NCBI GenBank assembly: GCA_030592565.1
Contig: JAUVIX010000146.1
Span: 1 to 8,513 of the forward strand
DNA: 8,513 nt
Direction: 5' to 3'
Source: Chlorobiota bacterium
GTDB taxonomy: Bacteria > Bacteroidota > Bacteroidia > Bacteroidales > JAADJA01
In this document: positions 1 to 7,600 of the stretch, piece after piece
Layout: each line of letters opens with the position of its first letter
Numbering within the stretch: the stretch's first letter is position 1
Program-made: the position numbers and the translations under genes
The notes under the pieces: model-generated
What the model was told of the DNA's origin: nothing
Databases searched by the model: none
The model's input: the letters and a program-made list of their open reading frames with translations, nothing else

Positions 1-754
1 CACCGCCGAAATAGACATTATTATAAGGGTCGAATAGGCCATTTGCAGAGTCGGGCGTTATTGTTCCGTTTGGCTCGATTCCTTCATTAAGAGAATCGTG
101 GAAGGCACCAAGCATATCCTGTGCCCAAAGATATTGCTTCATAAGAGTTTGTCCCATTGCTCCGGGGTTTAATGTTTTGTCCATCAGACTACGATCCCAG
201 CGAAGTGATGAAAAATCGTGCATAAAATTGTCAGGATCAATTGGCTGTGGCAAGTGAGGGTCACCACTGATAAACTCCGCAAACTGAGGCCAGGGATTTG
301 CAGGGGCCATTTGATTGGCAAGCATACCGAAATGCATAATGTTTTTCATTAATTCATCATCCTCCTTAAAGCCATTTGGAGTCCCAGTATAAGAACCGTC
401 AAAATCATCCGGCTCCATTGCAGCCATCATCATGATTACAGGTGCCCACATCATATGTAACCCAATGCCTGAACGCGAAATAGCCGTTCCCAGCTGATAC
501 CGCGAATACTCATAATTTTCAATACCAAGAGTGTAAGAAACTGAATCGGGTGTGTTTAATACAAAAGGGTCAAGCTCGTCAAGGTCATAGCCGAGCGCCT
601 CTGCAAACGGTTCCCCACTTTCGTTAATTTCATTGGCAAGTAACATCTGATCACGTGTGAAGTACTCGTCCGTATTAGTAATTTGCACCTGTGCTTGTGT
701 TGTAAGACTGACAAACATAACAGCCATGACGAAATAAATAATTGTTTTTTTCAT
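1..754 (-). CDS. Exported protein of unknown function (3' end outside the window)
   Basis: I translated this strand by hand: 251 codons are open from ATG (752-754) to the left edge, with no stop, so the C-terminus is missing. The N-terminus (MKKTIIYFVMAVMFVSLTTQAQ) is a textbook Sec signal peptide: two lysines, a hydrophobic core, and a probable cleavage site after TTQA near residue 21. There is no lipobox cysteine, and no cysteine at all in the visible part. The mature region is acidic, rich in Met, Pro and Asp, and contains aromatic segments such as LHMMWAPVIMMMAAMEPDD and WAQDMLGAFHDSLNEG. I recognise no family or catalytic motif. The start is supported by a Shine-Dalgarno-like AGGAGA 7 nt upstream. 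The product is probably periplasmic or surface-exposed. The gene is divergent from purL, so it is an independent transcription unit. That it is a real gene is very likely; its function is unknown. Confidence 0.85.
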   Translation of the reverse strand, partial: MKKTIIYFVMAVMFVSLTTQAQVQITNTDEYFTRDQMLLANEINESGEPFAEALGYDLDELDPFVLNTPDSVSYTLGIENYEYSRYQLGTAISRSGIGLHMMWAPVIMMMAAMEPDDFDGSYTGTPNGFKEDDELMKNIMHFGMLANQMAPANPWPQFAEFISGDPHLPQPIDPDNFMHDFSSLRWDRSLMDKTLNPGAMGQTLMKQYLWAQDMLGAFHDSLNEGIEPNGTITPDSANGLFDPYNNVYFGG

Positions 755-761
755 AATAGTG

Positions 762-767
762 TCTCCT
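762..767 (-). promoter_or_regulatory. Ribosome binding site of the exported-protein gene
   Basis: Read on the minus strand, AGGAGA lies 7 nt before the ATG at 754. This is an unusually good Shine-Dalgarno match for a Bacteroidota gene, and it supports the chosen start in front of the signal peptide. Confidence 0.6.
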
Positions 768-798
768 ACTTTTTGTGAATAATTTTTTTAAACTGCTG

Positions 799-806
799 CA
801 AAATTA
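799..806 (-). promoter_or_regulatory. Candidate -7 promoter element for the exported-protein gene
   Basis: On the minus strand this reads TAATTTTG, an exact match to the Bacteroidota -7 consensus TAnnTTTG, about 45 nt upstream of the start codon. No clear -33 TTTG is found 19-21 nt further upstream; that place is occupied by the inverted repeat at 828-843. The motif is short and the region A/T-rich, so this is a candidate only. Confidence 0.4.
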
Positions 807-827
807 CATCGGCATCAAAGGAAAGTC

Positions 828-843
828 TGTCGGCTTGCCGACA
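828..843. repeat. Perfect 7-2-7 inverted repeat, possible operator
   Basis: TGTCGGC and GCCGACA form perfect 7-bp arms around a TT centre. The repeat is G/C-rich within an A/T-rich divergent intergenic region. It lies about 21-36 bp upstream of the minus-strand -7 candidate, where the -33 element would be expected, which fits a repressor or activator site. No T-tract follows on either strand, so a terminator is unlikely. Its role is inferred. Confidence 0.4.
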
Positions 844-903
844 AAAGGTTGTTTTGTGAATAATTTACAATAAAATTCCCTGCAATTCATGTATTATCAT
901 TCC

Positions 904-911
904 TACATTTG
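904..911 (+). promoter_or_regulatory. Candidate -7 promoter element for purL
   Basis: TACATTTG matches the Bacteroidota TAnnTTTG consensus and lies 41 nt before the purL ATG, implying a leader of roughly 35 nt. No good -33 TTTG is present at the usual 19-21 bp spacing. I see no purine riboswitch-like structure or strong Shine-Dalgarno between it and the gene. Confidence 0.4.
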
Positions 912-952
912 CAGAAAATTTACAGGCACGTTTTTTTATTAAATAATTTGCA

Positions 953-3900
953 ATGATTCATTTCTTCTCTTCCTTTAACGACGTGGTTTACGCAGTTGAA
1001 ACTGCAGGAAAACTCTCGTCACAAATAATTAAAAAACTCAATTGGCTCTTTGGTGATACGAATTATCTAAACAAGGAAAACCTTGAGGGTTTTTTTACCG
1101 GCCCCCGCAAAGAGATGGTTACTCCCTGGAGTACAAATGCTGTTGAGATTACCCGAAATATGGGAATCAACGGAATTGAAAGAATTGAAGAGTTTTCCAG
1201 GGTTGAGAATGAAAATGCTACTTATGATCCCATGTTACAGACATTATACAAAGGGCTTAATCAGGAGATATTTCATATTGACAAGAAGCCGGAACCTGTG
1301 TTGTTTATTGAAGATATACAAACATATAATAAGCAGGAAGGCCTTGCTTTGAACGATGATGAGATCGAATATCTTGAAGATTTGAGCAGCAGGCTTGGCA
1401 GAAAACTCACAGACAGCGAGGTATTCGGGTTTTCACAGGTAAATTCAGAACATTGCAGGCATAAAATTTTTAATGGTATTTTCATTATTGATGGTAAGGA
1501 GATGCCTGAAACTCTTTTTTCGCTAATCAAAAAAACATCGAAAGAATATCCGGGTAAAATAGTTTCGGCATATAAAGACAATGTCGCATTTATTGAAGGG
1601 CCTGTTGCTGAACAGTTTGCCCCTGAAACCCAGGATAAGCCCGACTTTTTCAAAGTAAAAAACATTAATACGGTCATAGCAATTAAGGCGGAGACTCACA
1701 ACTTTCCTACAACGGTTGAGCCATTCAACGGTGCAGCCACAGGCTCAGGCGGAGAGATACGCGACCGTCTGGCAGGAGGTAAAGGAAGCCTGCCACTTGC
1801 AGGAACAGCAGTTTATATGACCTCATATCCCCGTTCGGAAGAAAATCGTTTATGGGAGCAATATACAGAACCGAGAAACTGGCTTTATCAAACACCTGAA
1901 GAAATTCTTATCAAAGCTTCTAACGGAGCAAGTGATTTTGGAAATAAATTCGGACAGCCCCTTATCTGCGGAAGTGTTTTGACATTTGAGCATTTCACCG
2001 AGGCAAAAAAATATGGTTATGACAAAGTGATTATGTTGGCAGGTGGAGTAGGATACGGCAAAAAAGAGGATAGTCAAAAAGGTCATCCTAAAAAAGGTGA
2101 AAGAATTATTGTTTTGGGTGGTGACAACTATCGTATTGGTATGGGTGGTGGTGCCGTTTCGTCCGTTGCAACAGGTGAGTTTGACAATAAGATAGAGTTG
2201 AATGCCGTACAACGCTCAAACCCGGAAATGCAAAAAAGAGTAGCTAATGCCATAAGAGCGCTATGCGAAATGGACAAAAATCCCATAATATCAATCCACG
2301 ACCACGGGGCAGGGGGTCATCTTAATTCCCTTTCGGAGCTTGTGGAGGAGTCAGGTGGGAAAATTGACATTAACAAATTGCCCGTTGGAGACCCTACGCT
2401 CTCATCAAAAGAGATAGTTGGTAATGAGTCGCAGGAGAGGATGGGACTGCTGCTGAACAAAGAAGATGTTGAGCTGTTGAAACGTATTTCTGATCGTGAG
2501 AGAGCCCCAATGTATGATGTGGGTGAAACAACAGGAGACTGGCGCTTTACTTTCGATGATCAAAAAAACAAAACTAAGCCTATCGACCTTGAGCTGGCAG
2601 ATATGTTTGGGAAGCCACCTAAAACAGTATTGACGGATAAAACAACAGACTATAACTTCGCTGAACCGAATTATGATATTTCACATATCTATGAATACCT
2701 CGCCTCACTTCTGCAAATGGAAGCTGTTGCCTGTAAAGACTGGCTGACAAACAAAGTTGACCGTTCGGTAACGGGTAAGGTTGCAACACAGCAAACTGCC
2801 GGAGCAATTCAGCTCCCACTGAACAACCTTGGAGTAATGGCTCTTGATTATAGGGGAGTTAAAGGAATTGCCACCTCTTTCGGACATGCCCCAATCGCCG
2901 GACTTATTAACCCTGAAGCAGGTTCAGTACTTTCTATTGCCGAGTCGTTAACAAATATCATCTGGGCACCGATTCAGGATGAACTGAAAGGAATATCGCT
3001 CAGTGCCAATTGGATGTGGCCGGCAAAAAATGAGGGCGAAAATGCCCGCCTCTATAAAGCTGTGAAAGCTATCAGTGATTTTGCCATCGATCTGGGAATA
3101 AATATTCCTACCGGAAAAGACAGCCTTTCGATGACCCAGAAATACAAGGATGAGACGGTTTTCTCACCAGGAACAGTTATTATTTCGGCAGTAGGTGAAG
3201 TTACAAATATCACAAAAACATTGAAACCTGTTTTGAAAAACGACTCCCACAGCGTTCTACTCTATATTGGTATGTCGAAGGATGATTTTAAACTCGGGGG
3301 AAGCAGTTTTGCACAACTTCACGGACAAATAGGTAATGATGCTCCGACAGTTAAGGATGCTGAGTATTTCAAAAAGGTTTTTAATACAATTCAGAAACTT
3401 ATTGCCGGTGGTTTCATCCATGCCGGCCACGATATATCTTCCGGAGGTTTGATTACAACGCTGCTTGAAATGACTTTTGCAAACGAAAAAGCAGGATTAG
3501 ATATCGACCTCTCCTCATTAGGTGAGGAAGATACCGTTAAGTTGCTTTTTAGCGAAAATCCGGGAATAATTATTCAGGTTGATGACAAACATGAAGTTAT
3601 TTCCAAACTTAACCAGCAGCAAATAGAGTTTCACTCCATTGGTTATCTCCTGAAAGAGAGAAAAATACTATTGAAAAACAGTGATATAAACCTTGATTTT
3701 GACATTGATGAGCTTCGGGATAACTGGTTTAAGTCCTCCTATCTTCTCGAAAGAAAACAGGCAGGCGAAGAGCTTGCTTTTGAAAGGTTTAGCAATTATA
3801 AAAAACAACCGCTGAGCTATAAGTTTTCTTCTGAATTTATGGGCAAAGCTTCACAGTTTAATATTGATATCGACCACCGTAAGCAAACCGGAACAAAAGC

Positions 3901-4660
3901 TGCCATAATTCGTGAGAAAGGTGTTAACGGCGACCGTGAAATGGCCTATTCACTTTATCTTGCAGGCTTTGATGTAAAAGATGTTCATATGACTGACCTC
4001 ATTTCCGGAAGGGAAGACCTTGCAGATGTTAATATGATTGTCTTTGTTGGAGGGTTCTCCAATTCTGATGTTCTAGGGTCGGCAAAGGGCTGGGCAGGTG
4101 CTTTTCTATATAATGAGAAAGCTAAAAAGGCTCTGGATAATTTCTATGCCAGAAAAGATACGCTAAGCCTTGGAATATGCAACGGATGCCAGCTTATGGT
4201 TGAACTTGGCCTGGTTTATCCCGATCATAAGGAAAAGCCAAAGATGCTACATAACGACTCCGGCAAGTTTGAGTCCGGGTTTATTAATGTTGATATTCAG
4301 GAGAACAACGCAGTTATGCTGCAAACAATGATAAGCTCCAGACTTGGTATTTGGGTAGCACATGGCGAAGGTAAGTTTCAGCTTCCGTATGATGAAAGCA
4401 ACTATCATATTCCGGTTAAATATTCCTATGATAAATATCCGGGTAACCCAAACGGCTCCGACTATTCTGCTGCAGCAATATGTTCGGTTGACGGCCGCCA
4501 CCTTGCAATGATGCCCCACCTTGAAAGAGCCATATTCCCCTGGCAATGGGCACATTACCCCATCGCAAGAAAGAAAGATGAGATATCACCATGGGTTGAG
4601 GCTTTTGTGAATGCTAGGGAGTGGGTGAATGAAAAAGTTAGTAATTTAGCAAATGAATAG
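953..4660 (+). CDS. purL: Phosphoribosylformylglycinamidine synthase, large single-chain form
   Basis: PurL catalyses the fourth step of purine synthesis in the cytoplasm: FGAR plus glutamine and ATP gives FGAM. The 1,235 residues show the full large-type architecture: an N-terminal PurS-like region (about 1-125); a linker and first synthetase half with VNSEHCRH at 163-170 and KAETHNFPTTVEPFNGAATG around 245-264; a second synthetase half with SFGHAPIAGLINPEAG and PTGKDSLSM; and a C-terminal class I glutaminase (about 980-1235). The glutaminase has its nucleophile Cys1079 in GICNGCQ and its His1189 and Glu1191 in MPHLER, so it appears catalytically complete. The length fits Bacteroidota PurL (the E. 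coli enzyme is about 1,295 residues). The start MIHFF is typical of the phylum. There is no Shine-Dalgarno, and a T-tract precedes the ATG. The gene appears intact, without frameshift. It ends 15 nt before the restriction-modification gene, in the same reading frame. Confidence 0.97.
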   Translation: MIHFFSSFNDVVYAVETAGKLSSQIIKKLNWLFGDTNYLNKENLEGFFTGPRKEMVTPWSTNAVEITRNMGINGIERIEEFSRVENENATYDPMLQTLYKGLNQEIFHIDKKPEPVLFIEDIQTYNKQEGLALNDDEIEYLEDLSSRLGRKLTDSEVFGFSQVNSEHCRHKIFNGIFIIDGKEMPETLFSLIKKTSKEYPGKIVSAYKDNVAFIEGPVAEQFAPETQDKPDFFKVKNINTVIAIKAETHNFPTTVEPFNGAATGSGGEIRDRLAGGKGSLPLAGTAVYMTSYPRSEENRLWEQYTEPRNWLYQTPEEILIKASNGASDFGNKFGQPLICGSVLTFEHFTEAKKYGYDKVIMLAGGVGYGKKEDSQKGHPKKGERIIVLGGDNYRIGMGGGAVSSVATGEFDNKIELNAVQRSNPEMQKRVANAIRALCEMDKNPIISIHDHGAGGHLNSLSELVEESGGKIDINKLPVGDPTLSSKEIVGNESQERMGLLLNKEDVELLKRISDRERAPMYDVGETTGDWRFTFDDQKNKTKPIDLELADMFGKPPKTVLTDKTTDYNFAEPNYDISHIYEYLASLLQMEAVACKDWLTNKVDRSVTGKVATQQTAGAIQLPLNNLGVMALDYRGVKGIATSFGHAPIAGLINPEAGSVLSIAESLTNIIWAPIQDELKGISLSANWMWPAKNEGENARLYKAVKAISDFAIDLGINIPTGKDSLSMTQKYKDETVFSPGTVIISAVGEVTNITKTLKPVLKNDSHSVLLYIGMSKDDFKLGGSSFAQLHGQIGNDAPTVKDAEYFKKVFNTIQKLIAGGFIHAGHDISSGGLITTLLEMTFANEKAGLDIDLSSLGEEDTVKLLFSENPGIIIQVDDKHEVISKLNQQQIEFHSIGYLLKERKILLKNSDINLDFDIDELRDNWFKSSYLLERKQAGEELAFERFSNYKKQPLSYKFSSEFMGKASQFNIDIDHRKQTGTKAAIIREKGVNGDREMAYSLYLAGFDVKDVHMTDLISGREDLADVNMIVFVGGFSNSDVLGSAKGWAGAFLYNEKAKKALDNFYARKDTLSLGICNGCQLMVELGLVYPDHKEKPKMLHNDSGKFESGFINVDIQENNAVMLQTMISSRLGIWVAHGEGKFQLPYDESNYHIPVKYSYDKYPGNPNGSDYSAAAICSVDGRHLAMMPHLERAIFPWQWAHYPIARKKDEISPWVEAFVNAREWVNEKVSNLANE

Positions 4661-4670
4661 CCACTATTCA
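4654..4670 (+). repeat. Small inverted repeat across the purL stop codon
   Basis: TGAATAG and CTATTCA are perfect 7-bp arms around a CCA loop. The repeat includes the purL TAG and ends 5 nt before the GTG start of the next gene. The stem is A/T-rich and no T-run follows, so it is not a convincing terminator. It could modulate initiation at the following GTG, or be chance. Confidence 0.3.
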
Positions 4671-4675
4671 GAAGT

Positions 4676-7600
4676 GTGAAAACAAGAAAACAAAACTTTG
4701 TACATGGCAATATTTCAAAATCTGTAATAAAAAAACATCTGGACAACCTTGACAAAGAACAAGTTGAAAAAGCATATCAAAAATTCAGAGTAAATTATAG
4801 TCCAGCCAGGATTGAAGAAATAAAAAAACTAAAAGAAGAGGAATATCAGGACGGATTTTTAAGAGACTTATTTGTTGATGTTTTTGGATACATATTAAAA
4901 CCTGATGACAATTATAATTTAGTACGAGAATTTAAAAATCAAGGAGATGGAAAGAAGGCAGACGGAGCGATTGTTACAAGGGGAAATGTCCTCTTGGGAG
5001 ATAAAGCAGTTGCTGTAATAGAACTGAAATCTACAAAAACAAAAGATTTAAAAAACGTAACAGAACAAGCGTTTAACTATAAAAACAATCAGCCGGAATG
5101 TAAGTATGTAATTACATCAAATTTTCAGAAATTACGGTTTTACATTGATTATGCAAATGAATATGAAGAATTTGACTTGTTCAACCTCCAAAAATATGAT
5201 TTTGAATTACTCTACTTATTGCTTAATGCAAATAGTATTTTTTCAGGTCTACCATTAAAGCTAAAAGAAGAAACCAAGTTTCATGAACAGGAAGTTTCCG
5301 ATAAACTTTACAAAGACTATTCAGTTTTCAAAAGCAAACTTTTTGAAAATCTAATCAAGAATAATCCCGAGAATGACAAGTTAACTTTATTCAATAAATC
5401 ACAAAAACTTTTAGACCGTTTCTTATTTATCCTTTTTGCTGAAGACAGCGGACTTTTGCCGCCTAATTCAATTTCCCGGATAATTGACACATATCATAAG
5501 TTAACAGAATTGGATGCCTACAAACCAATTTATGATATTTACAAACAATATTTTGGGTATATGAATATCGGGCGAAAAGGCAAAACCAATGCTGATGATA
5601 TTCCTGCATATAATGGAGGACTTTTTTACAACGATGAATTATTAGACAATCTGAAAATTGATGATAGAATCTTAATTGATGATTTATTAAAACTCTCGGA
5701 ATATGATTTTAATACCGAAGTTGATGTAAATATTCTCGGACATATTTTTGAACATTCTCTTTCTGAGATTGAAGAAATAACAGCCGAAATATTGGCATCA
5801 AGGGGACATGTCCCCTTGGCTTTGAGCAAACGAAAGAAAGACGGTGTTTTTTACACACCAAAATACATCACGCAATACATTGTAGAAAACACAATTGGAA
5901 CACTTTGCAATGAAAAACGCAAAGAATTAGAGATTGAAGAAATTGAATTTGACGGTTCTTATCGAAACAAGAAAGCGAAGGAGAATGCTCCTTCGCTTTC
6001 GGCAAAAGGCAAAAAGCTATACAAAAAACTTAACGACTACAAAGACTGGTTACTTTCACTAAAAATTGTTGATCCGGCCTGCGGTAGTGGTGCATTTTTA
6101 AATCAGGCATTAAATTTCTTAATTGAGGAGCATAAAAATATTGATGATATTATTGACGAACTCACAAACACTGCTTTGCGCCTGTTTGATACTGAAAAAT
6201 CAATTCTTGAAAACAACCTTTACGGTGTTGATATTAACGAAGAAAGTGTTGAGATCGCTAAACTCTCGCTTTGGTTACGAACCGCGCAAAAGGGTAGAAA
6301 ATTATCTAATCTGAATGACAATATTAAATGTGGAAACTCGCTAATTGACGACCCTGAGGTTGCCGGTGATAAGGCTTTTGATTGGAATGTAGAGTTTCCG
6401 CAAATCTTTAAAAAGAAAGAAAAAATAGCCTGGCACATAACCACTGCAACGCATAATTCAAGATATTCGCAACGAATGTTCGACAATCATGTTACACTGG
6501 GCGAAGCTATTTGGATTGATGAAAAAGATGAGATACTTGTTACAGAAACAATTGCTGGGATTGTAAAAGAAGATAATCTGAATGTAATAGAGTATAATAT
6601 CTGCGGAGACCATATGCATATACTTCTTGTCTGCGAAAAAGAAGAAGTGCCGAAAATAATGGGAAAAATAAAAGGTGTAAGCGGTAGAAAATATAATATC
6701 GAGAACGGGGTAACCGTAACAACAAGGGGACACGTCCCCTTGTCCGGCAGCGAAACCGCTACCGATAGGGCTACCGCTACCGTGGCTACCGGACGAAGCG
6801 AAGAACTCCCCGTGACCGGGAAGAAAAAATATAATTCCCTATGGACGCAGAAATTCGGAGACCGTAAAATAAATGGTGAAAAAGACCTGCAAAATGTAAT
6901 AAACTATATTCGTACAAATCGTCAAAAGCACAAACTCCCCGAAAATAAAAAGCTTGATAAAATTATTGGTGAAATGTGCTGTTCTGTTGAACACGCATTC
7001 CAAGACGAATATAATGGCGGCTTTGATGTAGTGATTGGCAATCCGCCTTATGTTCCAGGAAAATCTTTAAATGAAGGTTTTAAGAAATATTTCAGGAGTA
7101 ATTTTAAGTTTCTAATTGGAAAGTTTGATTTATATATTCTGTTTCTTGTAAAAATATTAGATATTGTAAAAAAAGGTGGTAACTGGGGTGTAATTGTTCC
7201 AAATACGATATTAGTCAATGAAAATGCCTCTTTAATTAGGAAGAAATATATTGAAGATAAAGTACTTGATACTATTAGGTTGTTTAGAGATGATGTTTTT
7301 CCTGATGCAAGTGTAGAAAGTGTTGTATTAATTTTGAGTAAAAACAGAAAGATTGTTAATTTAGTTGATGAACATAGTAACTATTATGGAGATTTCGAAT
7401 TAGAAAGCTTCAAAACAGATAAATTTTACAGAATTCAGGTGTCAATTTCAAAAGAGGATTTATTTATCATCAATAAAATAGATAATAAATCATCAACGTT
7501 AGGTGAGTTAGCGGATATATGCATAGGAATTCAGATTGGAGGGGCTGGAAATAGTAAAGAATTCAAAGATAAATATATAAGTAGAATCCCAGAAGCGGAA

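Larger units (their letters stand above)
6705..6813. repeat. GC-rich palindromic insert within the RAYT-like domain
   Basis: The block is bounded by short inverted ends ACGGGG (6705-6710) and CCCCGT (6808-6813). I count 75 G/C in 6701-6820 (62%), against 37% in the preceding 100 bp and about 33% in the following 80 bp. It holds the copy-2 palindrome (6722-6743), four GCTACCG heptamers (starting at 6758, 6770, 6776 and 6785), and an outer inverted repeat at 6742-6751 and 6785-6794. It encodes a Thr/Ala/Gly-rich stretch between RKYNIENG and KKKYNSLW, two segments expected to be near-neighbours in a RAYT. It is therefore probably a composite palindromic element of about 37 codons. Confidence 0.7.
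6419..7015 (+). mobile_element. RAYT-like (Y1/HUH transposase) domain embedded in frame in the restriction-modification gene
   Basis: About residues 582-780 of the type IIG protein do not fit a methylase. They run from WHITTATHNSRYSQRM through LNVIEYNICGDHMHILLV to INYIRTNRQKHKLPENK and SVEHAF, which is the layout of REP-associated tyrosine transposases. In that family the first strand carries a histidine, a metal-binding His-hydrophobic-His pair follows (here HMH, residues 646-648), then an LW.QKF segment, then a helix with the nucleophilic tyrosine (candidate Tyr744). The flanking residues DWNVEFPQIF and GGFDVVIGNPPY would adjoin in an ordinary family member, so this looks like a clean in-frame insertion. 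There are no separate start, stop or end sequences. It may be a domesticated domain that binds or nicks hairpin DNA; activity is not shown. Boundaries are approximate. Confidence 0.8.

Noticed and set aside
1083..4555. Several open frames of 60-134 codons in other frames and on the minus strand within purL
   Set aside because: They lie wholly inside a strongly conserved purL frame, have no family-like content, and are explained as shadows.
4654..4670. Rho-independent terminator after purL
   Set aside because: The 7-bp stem is A/T-rich and no T-run follows.
6458..6733. Minus-strand open frames of 91 and 61 codons across the transposase-like domain
   Set aside because: They are antisense shadows. 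The plus-strand frame has the recognisable HMH motif and continuity with the methylase.
6419..7015. The transposase-like region as a separate gene or complete insertion sequence
   Set aside because: There is no start codon with a ribosome site, no stop, and no terminal repeats at its edges. The methylase frame passes through it unbroken.
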